A stretch of 64,000 nucleotides of DNA, from positions 1 through 64,000 of the forward strand of contig NZ_BBPO01000035.1 of assembly GCF_000787815.1 (NCBI RefSeq), given 5' to 3'. The notes beneath the pieces were generated by a model. It did no database searches and was not told the DNA's origin. It saw only the letters and a list, made by a program, of their open reading frames with translations. Positions 46,333-55,623 of this stretch are shown piece after piece. Each line of letters begins with the position of its first letter. Position 1 is the first letter of the stretch. This DNA is from Streptacidiphilus neutrinimicus. GTDB lineage: Bacteria; Actinomycetota; Actinomycetes; Streptomycetales; Streptomycetaceae. The translations under genes and the position numbers were made by a program.

Positions 46333-46373
46333 CATCTGATTCTCAGATGACCCAACACTAAAAGATCTGCTTT
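46333..46373. promoter_or_regulatory. LysR-type binding sites between lysR and ridA
   Basis: CATCTGA and TCAGATG form a perfect 7-3-7 palindrome at 46333-46349 that contains the T-N11-A signature of LysR recognition sites. A weaker inverted repeat, AAAG-ATCTG-CTTT (46361-46373), lies 11 bases further towards ridA and fits an activation site. Confidence 0.8.
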
Positions 46374-46467
46374 ACCGGCGATAGAGCCGCTCGCATAGTG
46401 GTGCTGCGGCCCCACCGGCCCAACCACGACGCCCACAAGCCCCACAAGCCCCGGGAGAGGTTTGCTG

Positions 46468-46941
46468 ATGGTGCATCACCGACTGCGGCGCTTCAACACC
46501 GCCGACACCTATCCCGAGCAGAACCTCGCCAACGACCTGGCCCAGGCCGTCGTCGCCGAGGGCACCGTCTACCTGCGCGGGCAGATCGGACAGGACCTGA
46601 CAACCCGCGAGAGCGTCGGCGTCGGCGACGTCGAGGCCCAGGCGGAACGGGCGATGGCCAACATCGCCATGCTGCTGGAGGAGTCCGGGAGTTCACTGGA
46701 CGAGATCGTGAAGGTGACGATCTACCTCACCGACGTGCGCTACCGCGAGACCGTCTACCGCGTCATGGGCCGCCGGCTCAAGGGCGTGCACTACGTCTCG
46801 ACGGGCCTGGTCGTCTCCGCGCTGGCCCGGCCGGAGTGGCTGGTGGAGATCGACGCCACCGCCGTCATCCCCGCCTCGCGCCGGGCCGAGGCGGCCGGGA
46901 TCCGGCATGCAAAGGCGGCCGAGCGAGGGGAACTGCTGTGA
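46468..46941 (+). CDS. RidA/YjgF/YER057c-family protein
   Basis: RidA proteins hydrolyse reactive enamine/imine intermediates of amino acid and amine breakdown; subfamilies act in specific catabolic pathways. 157 residues from an ATG with GAGAGG 7 bases upstream. The fold is recognisable from AEGTVYLRGQIGQDL, ERAMANIAMLLEESGSSLDEIVKVTIYLTDVRYRETVYRVM and EWLVEIDATAVIP. The archetypal catalytic Arg of RidA (in the R-P-x-R segment) is replaced around ALARPEWLVEI, so it belongs to a divergent Rid group. First gene of a three-gene coupled operon. Confidence 0.88.
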   Translation: MVHHRLRRFNTADTYPEQNLANDLAQAVVAEGTVYLRGQIGQDLTTRESVGVGDVEAQAERAMANIAMLLEESGSSLDEIVKVTIYLTDVRYRETVYRVMGRRLKGVHYVSTGLVVSALARPEWLVEIDATAVIPASRRAEAAGIRHAKAAERGELL

Positions 46942-47615
46942 CCTTCTCCCTTACGGCGCGGTGCACCCGGACCGGGCAGGTCGGGGCGGCCATCGCCTCC
47001 TCCAGCCCCGCCGTGGCCGCACGCTGCGCGTACGTGCGCGCCGGCGTCGGCGCGGCGTGCACGCAGAACGTGACCGATCCGCGGCTCGGGCCGTGGCTGC
47101 TGGACCTGCTGGCGGCCGGCGCGGGCGCGGCGGACGCGGTCGCGCACACCGTGGCCACCGAACCCCTGGTCGCCTGGCGGCAGTTGACGGCAGTCGGGGT
47201 GAGCGGCGCGCCCGCCGCGTACTCGGGCGAGCACGCGCTCGGCGCGCACGCGCAGGTCGTCGGCGCGGACTGCGTCGCGGCCGGGAACCTGCTCGCGCAC
47301 CCGGACGTGCCGCAGGCGATGGTCGACGCGTTCACGGCGCGCCCCGAACGGCCGCTCGCGCATCGGCTGTTGGACGGGCTGGCGGCGGCCCTCGCGGCAG
47401 GCGGCGAGGCGGGGCCGGTCCACTCGGCCGGACTCCTGCTCGCGGACGCGGCGCCCTGGCCGGTCACGGACCTCCGGGTGGACTGGACGGAGGGCGATCC
47501 GGTCGCGGAACTGGCTGCCCTGTGGCAGCTGTGGGAGCCGCAGCAGGACTCCTACCTCCAGCGAGCGCTCGCACCCGACCTGGCCCCCAGCTACGGCGTC
47601 CCGGGGGACCTGTGA
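46938..47615 (+). CDS. DUF1028 protein (putative Ntn-hydrolase fold)
   Basis: 225 residues from a GTG that overlaps the ridA stop codon (GTGA). The sequence begins VTFSLTARCTRTGQVGAAIASSSPAVAARCAYVRAGVGAACTQNVTDPRLG, as is standard for DUF1028, a family suspected to be amidohydrolases of the Ntn-hydrolase fold. The ending WEPQQDSYLQRALAPDLAPSYGVPGD is also typical. Commonly operonic with RidA and M20 peptidases, suggesting hydrolysis of an amide or opine-like compound. Confidence 0.85.
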   Translation: MTFSLTARCTRTGQVGAAIASSSPAVAARCAYVRAGVGAACTQNVTDPRLGPWLLDLLAAGAGAADAVAHTVATEPLVAWRQLTAVGVSGAPAAYSGEHALGAHAQVVGADCVAAGNLLAHPDVPQAMVDAFTARPERPLAHRLLDGLAAALAAGGEAGPVHSAGLLLADAAPWPVTDLRVDWTEGDPVAELAALWQLWEPQQDSYLQRALAPDLAPSYGVPGDL

Positions 47616-48919
47616 GCACCCCGGCCGCCGGCGGCGAGTCGGACGGCCGCGCTCCAGGCGCGGAATCGAGGGCGGAATCGAGGGCGGCAGCCACGCGCTT
47701 CGCTTCGGCGCCCGGAGGAACGGTCGGCCCACGGAGCGAGAGCACCGCTCTCGCGCAGGCGCCCGGGGTCGCGCGGACGGCGCTCCGCGACACGATCGGT
47801 GCTCTCGCGGGCCCGCTGACCGGGCTCTCGCGGCGCCTGCACGCCCATCCCGAGACCGCCTGGGAGGAAGAGAAGGCCGCGCGCTGGACCGCCTCGCTCC
47901 TCGACGACCTCGGCTACGCCGTGACCCCCGGCGTCTGCGACCTGCCCACCGCGTTCTCCGCCCGGATCGGCAGCGGCCCACTGCACGTCGCGCTCTGCGC
48001 CGAGTACGACGCGCTGCCCGGCCTCGGCCACGCCTGCGGCCACAATCTCATCGCCGCCTCCGCCGTCGGTGCGGCCGCCGGGCTGGCCCGGGTCGCCGAC
48101 GACCTCGGGCTCACCGTGACCGTCCTCGGCACCCCGGCCGAGGAGGGCGGCGGCGGGAAGATCCTGATGCTGGAGCGCGGCGCCTTCGACGGCGTCGACG
48201 TGGCGATGATGGTCCACCCCGGTCCCGTCGACGTCGCCGAGGCCGAGCCCTTCGCCGTCGCCCATCTGGGCGTCCGCTACACCGGACGGGCCGCGCACGC
48301 CGCCGCCTACCCCGAGCGCGGACGCAACGCCGCGGACGCGTTCACCGTCGCCCAGGTCGGCATCGGCCTGCTGCGGCAGCAGCTCCCGGCCGGCACCCGG
48401 GTGCACGGCCTGGTGACCCGCGGCGGCGAGGCGCCGAACGCCATCCCGGAACGGACGGAGGGGCGCTGGTACGTGCGCGCCGCCGACCTGGAGGAGCTGG
48501 AGCGGGTCCAATCCCGGGTCGAGGCCTGCTTCCGGGCCGGGGCGCTGGCCGCCGGCTGCGCCTTGGAGATCGAGCCGGAGAGCCCGCCGTACTCGGAGTT
48601 CCGGGGTGACCCGGAGCTGCTGGCCCGCTACCGCCGCAACGCCGAGGGCATCGGCCGCCGCTTCGCCGCGCCCGGCGATCCGGCCGCCCGGATGAACCGG
48701 GCGTCGACGGACATGGGCAACGTCTCGCGCGTCGTGCGCGCGCTGCACCCCTACATCGGCGTCGACTCGCTGCCGGCCGTCAACCACCAGCGCGAGTTCG
48801 CCGCCGCCTGCGCGACCCCGGCCGCCGACGCTGCCCTGCTGGACGGCGCGCTGGCCCTCGCGCTGACGGCGGCCGACCTGGCCGCGTCCGACGGCGCTAC
48901 AGCTCGGCGCACCCCGTGA
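47612..48919 (+). CDS. M20-family metallo-amidohydrolase
   Basis: 435 residues from a GTG overlapping the DUF1028 stop codon (GTGA). Preceded by a disordered 60-residue leader, the M20 core shows AEYDALPGLGHACGHN (metal His), TPAEEGGGGK (catalytic/metal Glu), MMVHPGP and the dimerisation domain with GRAAHAAAYPERGRNAADA. The type resembles p-aminobenzoyl-glutamate or N-acyl amino acid hydrolases. With RidA and DUF1028 it likely degrades an N-substituted amino acid. Its 3' end overlaps the convergent tetR gene by 23 bases. Confidence 0.9.
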   Translation: MSTPAAGGESDGRAPGAESRAESRAAATRFASAPGGTVGPRSESTALAQAPGVARTALRDTIGALAGPLTGLSRRLHAHPETAWEEEKAARWTASLLDDLGYAVTPGVCDLPTAFSARIGSGPLHVALCAEYDALPGLGHACGHNLIAASAVGAAAGLARVADDLGLTVTVLGTPAEEGGGGKILMLERGAFDGVDVAMMVHPGPVDVAEAEPFAVAHLGVRYTGRAAHAAAYPERGRNAADAFTVAQVGIGLLRQQLPAGTRVHGLVTRGGEAPNAIPERTEGRWYVRAADLEELERVQSRVEACFRAGALAAGCALEIEPESPPYSEFRGDPELLARYRRNAEGIGRRFAAPGDPAARMNRASTDMGNVSRVVRALHPYIGVDSLPAVNHQREFAAACATPAADAALLDGALALALTAADLAASDGATARRTP

Positions 48920-49502
48920 CAGCCCGCGCGTGCGCGGTCAGCAGGCCGAGCGCGGTGACCCGGTCCACGACCGGGTTGCGCGCGACGATGTGCAGGCCGT
49001 AGCCGTCCTCCAGGGCGACGAGGTTCCGCGCGGCGTCGGCGACGGGTGTGGCGAGCGTGAACACGCCTGCCACGGCGCCGACTTCGAGCAGCGTCGCGTA
49101 GAGCGCGACCTCGCGGGCGAAGAGCGAGCCCATCAGCGCGGCGTGCCCGGCACTGCGGTCGGCGAGGCCGTGCAGCTCGAAGAGCAACCGGTGCACCGGG
49201 TCACCCGGGCCCTCCGGCAGGCCGGAGGCTAGCGCGGCGCGCAGCCGGGCGGCCGGGCCCCCGCCGGGGTCCTCGGCCTTGGCCTGTCGCTGCGTCAGAT
49301 AGCGCTCGACGGCGTCCTGATGGACGGCCAGCACGAGGTCGTCCAGCTCCGGGTAGTAGTACAGGACCGACCCCGCCGAGACGCCGGCCTCGGCGGCGAT
49401 GTCCTTGATGCGCAGGCCGGCCATGCCCCGGTCCGCGATCGCCCGTCCGGCGGCGTCGATCAGCGCGTCGCGGCGGGCCCCTTGGTTCTTCGGTCGTGCC
49501 AT
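48897..49502 (-). CDS. TetR-family transcriptional regulator
   Basis: 201 residues from the ATG at 49502 (MARPKNQGARR); an ATG 9 bases earlier is an alternative. The helix-turn-helix is LRIKDIAAEAGVSAGSVLYYYPELDDLVLAVHQDAV, and the type resembles PuuR/BetI-like amine-responsive TetR proteins. Divergent from the aldehyde dehydrogenase operon, whose promoter carries a matching inverted repeat, so it most probably represses that operon. Confidence 0.9.
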   Translation of the reverse strand: MARPKNQGARRDALIDAAGRAIADRGMAGLRIKDIAAEAGVSAGSVLYYYPELDDLVLAVHQDAVERYLTQRQAKAEDPGGGPAARLRAALASGLPEGPGDPVHRLLFELHGLADRSAGHAALMGSLFAREVALYATLLEVGAVAGVFTLATPVADAARNLVALEDGYGLHIVARNPVVDRVTALGLLTAHARAVTGCAEL

Positions 49503-49558
49503 GCCACGCATTCTCTGACACGTGCATCAAAAAATCCACGACAATCGCGCTCCGGTCA

Positions 49559-49598
49559 TTGACGCGGGCTTCACCCATTGTTTGAATCTCGCATCAAA
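49559..49598 (+). promoter_or_regulatory. Promoter and probable TetR operator of the ALDH-aminotransferase-permease operon
   Basis: A -35 TTGACG (49559-49564) and a -10 TTGAAT (49582-49587) are separated by 17 bases. The -10 is embedded in an imperfect inverted repeat TTTGAATCTCGCATCAAA (49581-49598). GCATCAAA also occurs at 49524-49531 beside the tetR start. Repressor bound here would block both genes. Confidence 0.7.
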
Positions 49599-49629
49599 GA
49601 ACTCGCGAGGACACCAGAGGACCCCCTCC

Positions 49630-51141
49630 ATGAGTGACTCCACCCCCACCCCCACCCACGCCGACTGGCAGCGCCGGGCCGCCGCTCTCACCGCACAGAC
49701 CCGCGCCTTCGTCGGCGGCGACCAGCGCGACGCCCGCTCCGGCGCGACCTTCACCGACACCGACCCGGCCACCGGCAAGGCGCTCGCCGAGATCGCCGCC
49801 TGCGACGCGGCGGACGTGGACGTCGCCGTCCGCTCGGCCCGCGCCGCCTTCGCCGACGGCCGCTGGTCCGGCCTCGCGCCGGAGGCGCGCAAGAAGCGCC
49901 TGCTGCGCCTGGCCGAGCTGATCGAGCGGCACGGACCCGAGCTCGCCCTGTACGACTCGCTCGACGTGGGCAAGCCCGTCGCCGAGGCGCTGGCCGTCGA
50001 CGTGCCCGGCGCGGCCGGTTGCTTCGCCTGGCACGCCGAGGCCGCCGACAAGCTCTACGACGAGGTCGCCCCGGCCGCACCCGGCAACCTGGCGCTGGTC
50101 CGCCGCGTCCCGCTCGGCATCGTCGGCGCGGTCGTGCCGTGGAACTTCCCGCTCGACCTGGCTTCCTGGAAGCTCGCCCCCGCCCTCGCGGCCGGCAACA
50201 GCGTCGTCCTGAAGCCCGCCGAGCAGTCGCCGCAGTCGGCACTGCTGCTCGCCCGACTGGCGGTCGAGGCGGGCATCCCGGACGGCGTGCTGAACGTCGT
50301 CCCGGGCCTCGGCGAGACCGCCGGGCGCGCACTCGGCCTGCACCCGGACGTCGACGTGCTGGCGTTCACCGGCTCCACCACGGTCGGGCGGCTCTTCCTC
50401 TCCTACGCCGCGCAGTCGAACGGCAAGCAGGTCTGGCTGGAGGCGGGCGGCAAGAGCCCCAATCTCGTCTTCCCCGACGCCGATCTGGACGCCGCCGCCG
50501 AGCGCGCCGCCTTCGGCTTCTGCTTCAACGCCGGCCAGGTCTGCTCCGCCAACACCCGGCTGCTCGTCCACGCCGACATCGCCGAGGAGTTCACCGCCCG
50601 CGTCGCCGAGCACGCCGCCGCCTACGTGCCCGGCGACCCGCTCGACCCGGCCACCCGCCTCGGCCCGCTGGTCGACGAGGCCCAGGCGCGGCGCCTGCTC
50701 ACCGCCGTCGACGCGGCCCGCGCGCAGGGCGGCCGCGTCGTCCTCGGCGGCACCCGGCCGGACCGCGGTGACCTCGCCCTGGGCGCCTACCTGCACCCGA
50801 CGATCGTCACCGGCCTGCCCGAGGACGCGCCGCTCGCCCGCGAGGAGCTGTTCGGGCCGGTGCTGACGGTCCTTCCGTTCCGGGACGAGGCGGACGCGGT
50901 GCGGATCGCCAACGACTCCCCCTACGGGCTGGCCGCGTCCGTCTGGACCCGCGACCTGGCCCGCGCCCACCGCGTCGCCGAGGCGCTCCACGCCGGGACC
51001 GTCTCGGTCAACACCGTCGACGCGCTGAGCCCGACCACGCCGTTCGGCGGCTTCAAGCAGTCCGGCTACGGACGGGACCTCTCCCTGCACTCCTTCGAGA
51101 AGTACACCGGCCTGAAGACGACCTGGGTCTCCTTCGGCTGA
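49630..51141 (+). CDS. Aldehyde dehydrogenase (PuuC-like)
   Basis: 503 residues from an ATG with AGAGGA 8 bases upstream. Catalytic C305 ([14 protein letters not shown]) and base E271 ([14 protein letters not shown]) are present, as is [12 protein letters not shown]. The overall pattern resembles PuuC, which oxidises gamma-glutamyl-gamma-aminobutyraldehyde or aminoaldehydes in polyamine breakdown. The downstream aminotransferase and permease support an amine substrate. First gene of the operon. Confidence 0.93.
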   Translation: MSDSTPTPTHADWQRRAAALTAQTRAFVGGDQRDARSGATFTDTDPATGKALAEIAACDAADVDVAVRSARAAFADGRWSGLAPEARKKRLLRLAELIERHGPELALYDSLDVGKPVAEALAVDVPGAAGCFAWHAEAADKLYDEVAPAAPGNLALVRRVPLGIVGAVVPWNFPLDLASWKLAPALAAGNSVVLKPAEQSPQSALLLARLAVEAGIPDGVLNVVPGLGETAGRALGLHPDVDVLAFTGSTTVGRLFLSYAAQSNGKQVWLEAGGKSPNLVFPDADLDAAAERAAFGFCFNAGQVCSANTRLLVHADIAEEFTARVAEHAAAYVPGDPLDPATRLGPLVDEAQARRLLTAVDAARAQGGRVVLGGTRPDRGDLALGAYLHPTIVTGLPEDAPLAREELFGPVLTVLPFRDEADAVRIANDSPYGLAASVWTRDLARAHRVAEALHAGTVSVNTVDALSPTTPFGGFKQSGYGRDLSLHSFEKYTGLKTTWVSFG

Positions 51142-51170
51142 GTCGCCCCACCCTCGTGAAAGGCAGCACC

Positions 51171-52541
51171 ATGAGCCGCACCCCCCTCACCCCCGAACAG
51201 CTGCGCGACGCGGACCGGGCCCGGATCATCCACCCCTACCTGCCCGGCTCCGTCTCCGAGCGCGTCGTGATGACCGAAGGCTCCGGCTGCCGCCTCACCG
51301 ACGCGGACGGCCGCTCCTACCTCGACGCCACCGGCGGCCTCTGGCTGGCCCAGATCGGCCACGGCCGCGAGGAAGTGGCCCGCGCCGCGTTCGAGCAGAT
51401 GCAGCAGCTGGAGTACTTCACCAGCTTCTGGGAGTTCTCCAACGAGCCCGCGATCCGGCTGGCCGGCAAGCTGACCGAGATCGCCCCCGAGGGCCTGGGC
51501 CATGTCTACTTCACCTCCGGCGGCTCGGAGGGCAACGAGGCCGCGATCAAGATGGCCCGCTACTACCACCACCGTCGCGGCGAGAGCTCCCGCACCTGGA
51601 TCCTGGCGCGGAACAAGGCGTACCACGGGATCGGCTACGGCGGCGGCTCAGCGACCGGCTTCCCGGTCTACCACGAGGGCTTCGCCCCGATGATGCCGCA
51701 CGTCTCGCACCTGACTCCGCCGTGGCCGTACCGCAGCGAGCTTTACGCCGGCGGGGCCGGAACACCCGAGGACCCCACCGACTTCCTCATCGCCGAGCTG
51801 GAGCAGCGGATCGCCGAGATCGGCCCGGGCAACATCGCCGCCATGATCGGCGAGCCGATCATGGGCGTGGGCGGCATGCTCGTCCCGCCGGCCGACTACT
51901 GGCCGCGGGTGCGGGAGGTGCTGGACCGCCACGGCATCCTGTTGATCCTCGACGAGGTCGTCACCGCCTACGGCCGCGTCGGAAAGTGGTTCGCCGCCCA
52001 GCACTTCGGCGTCCGGCCGGACATCGTCGTCACCGCCAAGGGCATCACCTCCGGCTACATCCCGCTGGGTGCGCTGCTGGTGGGCGACCACGTCGCCGAG
52101 GAGCTGCTCGCGGACCACGGCTTCCCGATGGGCTACACCTACAACGGCCACCCGGTCGCCGCCGCCGTCGCCCTGGCGAACCTGGAGATCATCGAGCGCG
52201 AGGGCCTGCTCGCCCGCGCCACCGAGATCGGCGGCTACCTGCACCGCGAGTTGGAGGCGCAGCTCGGCGACCTGCCCGTGGTCGGCGAGATCCGCTCGGT
52301 CGGCATGATGCTCGCGGTCGAGCTGGTCGCCGACCGGGCAACCCGCGAGCCGTTGCCGATGCTCCAGCCGCTGCTGCCCGACGTGATCCGCCGGGAGACC
52401 GGCGTCATCGTCCGCGACTGCGCGCACTCCCTGGTCCTGTCTCCGCCGCTGATCATGACGGAGACGGAGGCCAAGGAGACCGTCGCCGCCATGCGCCAGA
52501 TCCTGGAGCGGGTGACCCCCACCGGCGAGATCCACGCCTGA
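51171..52541 (+). CDS. Class III PLP-dependent aminotransferase (omega-amino acid/amine type)
   Basis: 456 residues from an ATG with GAAAGG upstream. The PLP lysine is K290 ([15 protein letters not shown]). PLP-binding landmarks [38 protein letters not shown] and the early [16 protein letters not shown] are all visible. The class moves terminal amino groups of putrescine, GABA, beta-alanine or similar to pyruvate or 2-oxoglutarate. Position between aldehyde dehydrogenase and permease makes it the amine-to-aldehyde step. Confidence 0.94.
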   Translation: MSRTPLTPEQLRDADRARIIHPYLPGSVSERVVMTEGSGCRLTDADGRSYLDATGGLWLAQIGHGREEVARAAFEQMQQLEYFTSFWEFSNEPAIRLAGKLTEIAPEGLGHVYFTSGGSEGNEAAIKMARYYHHRRGESSRTWILARNKAYHGIGYGGGSATGFPVYHEGFAPMMPHVSHLTPPWPYRSELYAGGAGTPEDPTDFLIAELEQRIAEIGPGNIAAMIGEPIMGVGGMLVPPADYWPRVREVLDRHGILLILDEVVTAYGRVGKWFAAQHFGVRPDIVVTAKGITSGYIPLGALLVGDHVAEELLADHGFPMGYTYNGHPVAAAVALANLEIIEREGLLARATEIGGYLHRELEAQLGDLPVVGEIRSVGMMLAVELVADRATREPLPMLQPLLPDVIRRETGVIVRDCAHSLVLSPPLIMTETEAKETVAAMRQILERVTPTGEIHA

Positions 52542-52579
52542 TCCGACTCCCCACTCCCCCACCCGTCCGAGGAGTTCCC

Positions 52580-54076
52580 GTGTCCACCACCCCCACATCG
52601 GACGCCCAGGCGGCCGCCACCGCCGAGGGAACCGACTCCGTCCCCCACCTGCACCGCAGCCTCGGCCGGGCCGACATCATGGCCCTCGGCGTCGCCGCGG
52701 TGATCTCGGCCGACGTGATCGGCCAGATCGCCACCGGCGGCGGCGAGGCCGTCACCTGGACCCTCGTCCTCGCGCTGTTCTTCCTCGTCCCCTACGCCCT
52801 GCTCTTCGCCGAGACCGGCGCCGCGTTCCCGCAGGAGGGCGGCCCCTACGTCTGGGTCAAGCTCGCCTACGGGCGCACGGCGTCGGCGCTGACCACGCTG
52901 CTGTACTGGGTCACCAACCCCGTCTGGCTGGGCGGTTCGCTCGTCTTCGCCGCCGCGCAGGCCTGGGACGGGCACGTGACCAAGCTGGGCAGCGGCACCC
53001 CCGCCGACTACACGTTCAAGCTGGTCTTCATCTGGATCTCCATCCTGTCCGCCGTCATCTCGCTGCGACGCGGCAAGTGGATCACCACCCTCGGCGCCCT
53101 CGCCAAGGTCGCGCTGATGCTCGTGATCACCACGAGCGCGCTGGTCTACGGCCTCCAGCACGGCTTCGCGGGCCTGCACAGCACCACCTTCTCCCCCACC
53201 GCCGGCGGCTTTCTCGCGCTGGTGCCGATCCTGCTCTTCGCCTACGTCGGCTTCGAGGCCCCGAACGCGGCGGGCGAGGAGATGCGCAACGCCAAGCGGG
53301 ACGTGCCGATCTCCATCGGCGTCTCGGGCACGGTCGCGGCCTGCTGCTACCTGCTGCCGGTGCTGGCGATCCTGGCCGTCGTCCCGGCCCAGCAGATCAC
53401 CGGCGTCGCCGGGTTCCTGGACGCGGCGTCCCTGGTCTTCGGCAGTTACGGCAGCGCGGGCGGAGCGCTGCTGACGGCCACGAGCGTGCTGTTCGTGCTG
53501 GTGCTGATGACCCAGGGCAGCGCCTGGATGATCGTCAGCGACCGGATGCAGGCCATGGCCGCGGCCGACGGCGGCTTCTTCAGCCGCGCCCTCGGCGCGT
53601 TCCACCCGCGACTGGGCACGCCGGTGCGGATGAACCTGCTCTCCGGCGTCACCGCGACCTCCTTCATGCTGGCGGCGACGCTGCTGGTGAACGGCAGCAC
53701 GGCGGCGGTCTTCAAGGTCGTGCTCACCGTGGCCGTCACCACGCTGCTGCTGTCCTACCTGGTCGTCATCCCCGCGCTGGGCACGCTGCGCCGCCGCCAC
53801 GCGGAGGTCCCGCGCCCATACCGGGTGCCGGGCGGCGCCTGGGGCTTCCGGATCAGCCTCGGGCTGGTCTACCTGTGGATCGTCCTGGGCTCCTGGGTCG
53901 CGCTCTTCCCCGGCGTGCTGGAGCGCCTGCTGGGCGTGCCGTACGACTTCACCGGCACGTGGGGCGTCTCGCGCTCGGTCTTCGAGGCCTTCACCCTCGG
54001 CACGGTCGCCGTGCTGCTCGCCGTCGGCGTCCTCGGCCGCCTCGTCGCCGCCCGGCTCGACCAGCCCCGGGGGTAG
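52580..54076 (+). CDS. APC-family amino acid/amine permease
   Basis: 498 residues from a GTG with GAGGAG 7 bases upstream. About 12 helices; characteristic segments are IMALGVAAVISADVIGQIATGGGEAVTW, ETGAAFPQEGGPYVWVKLAYGR and PILLFAYVGFEAPNAAGEEMRNAKRDVP. The EGGPYVWVKLA motif occurs in GABA/glutamate or polyamine (PuuP-like) antiporter groups. Likely imports the substrate of the two upstream enzymes. Ends the operon. Confidence 0.92.
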   Translation: MSTTPTSDAQAAATAEGTDSVPHLHRSLGRADIMALGVAAVISADVIGQIATGGGEAVTWTLVLALFFLVPYALLFAETGAAFPQEGGPYVWVKLAYGRTASALTTLLYWVTNPVWLGGSLVFAAAQAWDGHVTKLGSGTPADYTFKLVFIWISILSAVISLRRGKWITTLGALAKVALMLVITTSALVYGLQHGFAGLHSTTFSPTAGGFLALVPILLFAYVGFEAPNAAGEEMRNAKRDVPISIGVSGTVAACCYLLPVLAILAVVPAQQITGVAGFLDAASLVFGSYGSAGGALLTATSVLFVLVLMTQGSAWMIVSDRMQAMAAADGGFFSRALGAFHPRLGTPVRMNLLSGVTATSFMLAATLLVNGSTAAVFKVVLTVAVTTLLLSYLVVIPALGTLRRRHAEVPRPYRVPGGAWGFRISLGLVYLWIVLGSWVALFPGVLERLLGVPYDFTGTWGVSRSVFEAFTLGTVAVLLAVGVLGRLVAARLDQPRG

Positions 54077-54220
54077 CCCGGCCGAGACCGTCGGAACCAC
54101 GCCGTCTGGCCGCGGAGCAACCGTCACGCGGCCGGCTGCGTCAGGGCCGTTGAGCGGTCGTTCGGCGCGGCAGCCGGGCGGGCTCACGTTCCGATCACCG
54201 GCCCGACCCTGGGGGGAAAC

Positions 54221-55105
54221 ATGTCTTCGTCCGAACCGTCCGACAGAGTGCGGCAGTCCGGGAGCGGCAAGCGCCGTCGGCGCTCGGCGCTGGCGGCGCT
54301 CACCGCGACCGGCGGCTTCCTGGCGGCTTCGGCCGTGTTCGCGCCCGCCGCGCACGCCGGCCTCGACGCGCCCATGTCCACCTACTTCGACCAGCACTGC
54401 ACCACCGTCGGCGGGGTTCCGACCGACGAGATCACGGTCAACGTGGAGAACCTGGGGCCGCAGAACGGCCTCACCTCGACCGGCGTGATCGTCGCGTACA
54501 GCACGGTCTCGGCCGGAAACGTCGTCAGCCACACCGGCAACTCCTGGCAGGGCTTCGACGCGAGCCGTCACAACGCCACGTTCACCTTCGCCGTCCCCGC
54601 CCCGAGCGCCGCCGACACCCTCAGCCTCAAGGTGACCGGCTTCTGGAGCTCCCCGACGGAGCCGTCGGACACCGACACCCTCACGGCGCCGGTGACGGGC
54701 TGCGGGACCGGCTCGTCGACGAACCCGAGCGCGTTCTCGGCCACCTCCTGGCCGTTCTCGTCGGCCTCGGCCACCGCGACCTGCGGCGTCCGCTACATCT
54801 ACGTCCTGCACGGCGGCATCCTCCGCATCCCCTGGGAGACGGTCACCGTGCACGCCGGCCCGGACTACAAGAACCTCACGGGCGCCGCGTACGCGGGCAT
54901 GCCCGCCTGGGTGGACTACTGGACCGACGGCGGCGGCACCGGCTACACCCAGGGCCAGACCGGCTCGTTCGACTCGACCGGCAACGCGACCCTCAGCTTC
55001 ACCATCACCCCCGCCGCGGGAACCGAGCTGGACCTCATGGTGAGCTCGCGGACCAGCGACGGCCGCACCTACCCGCAGCACCTCTGGGCCCCCTCCTGCT
55101 CCTAG
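54221..55105 (+). CDS. Secreted protein of unknown function
   Basis: 294 residues. A basic start, hydrophobic core and AHA (44-46) cleavage site make a Sec signal peptide; GGGGGGAAAC precedes the ATG. The mature part is rich in Ser/Thr/Gly with predicted beta structure and about five Cys (C60, two around the CGTG segment, one in TATCGVRY and one at the end), probably disulfide-bonded. Two similar halves may exist, split around residue 165. I do not recognise a family. Stands alone. Confidence 0.75.
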   Translation: MSSSEPSDRVRQSGSGKRRRRSALAALTATGGFLAASAVFAPAAHAGLDAPMSTYFDQHCTTVGGVPTDEITVNVENLGPQNGLTSTGVIVAYSTVSAGNVVSHTGNSWQGFDASRHNATFTFAVPAPSAADTLSLKVTGFWSSPTEPSDTDTLTAPVTGCGTGSSTNPSAFSATSWPFSSASATATCGVRYIYVLHGGILRIPWETVTVHAGPDYKNLTGAAYAGMPAWVDYWTDGGGTGYTQGQTGSFDSTGNATLSFTITPAAGTELDLMVSSRTSDGRTYPQHLWAPSCS

Positions 55106-55117
55106 GGCCCGAGGCGG

Positions 55118-55489
55118 TCAGGACGTCGGCAGCACCTTGGCGAGCTGCTCCTCGGTGCGGCCGACGACCGTCGTGCCGTCGTCGGCGGTGATGATCGGAC
55201 GCTGGATCAGCACCGGGTGCTCCGCCAGCGCGGCGATCCACCGCCCCCGCGCCGAGGCGTCACGCGGCCAGGCCTCGCGGTCCTTCATCCCGAGGTCCTC
55301 GGCCGCCTGCTCGTCGGTGCGGGTGATGTCCCAGGGCTCCAGGCCCAGCCGCTCCAGCACCGCCTCCAACTCGGCGACGCTCGGCGGCTCCTCGAGGTAC
55401 CGGCGCACGGTGTACTCCGCACCCGCGGCGTCCAGCTCACCGATGGCGACCCGGCACTTCGAGCAGCGGGGGTTGATCCAGATCTCCAT
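55118..55489 (-). CDS. ArsC/Spx-type thioredoxin-fold protein (arsenate reductase family)
   Basis: 123 residues from the ATG at 55489. MEIWINPRCSKCRVAIGELDAAGAEYTVRRYLEEPPS gives the CxxC (C9, C12) and the family's second strand, and IQRPIITADDGTTVVGR is the conserved Arg-Pro loop. The family includes arsenate reductases using glutaredoxin as well as regulators of unknown role. No ars genes are adjacent, so arsenate activity is not assured. Confidence 0.85.
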   Translation of the reverse strand: MEIWINPRCSKCRVAIGELDAAGAEYTVRRYLEEPPSVAELEAVLERLGLEPWDITRTDEQAAEDLGMKDREAWPRDASARGRWIAALAEHPVLIQRPIITADDGTTVVGRTEEQLAKVLPTS

Positions 55490-55623
55490 GCACGTCAGCC
55501 TACGCGCGCGCTCCACGGGGATTGCGCACGGTGATCGCCTCCACGTCGGGAACACAGCCGGAGTGGGCCTGGTTGGCCCCGACAGGAACGCAGGAGCCGG
55601 CCGCAACCGAAGGAGAACCGCCG

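Noticed and set aside
52235-55081. 948-codon minus-strand frame
   Set aside because: Antisense shadow of the permease and secreted-protein genes.
55118-55489. ArsC-like gene as evidence for an arsenic resistance island
   Set aside because: No arsR, arsB/acr3 or other metal genes nearby; the family is broader than arsenate reduction.
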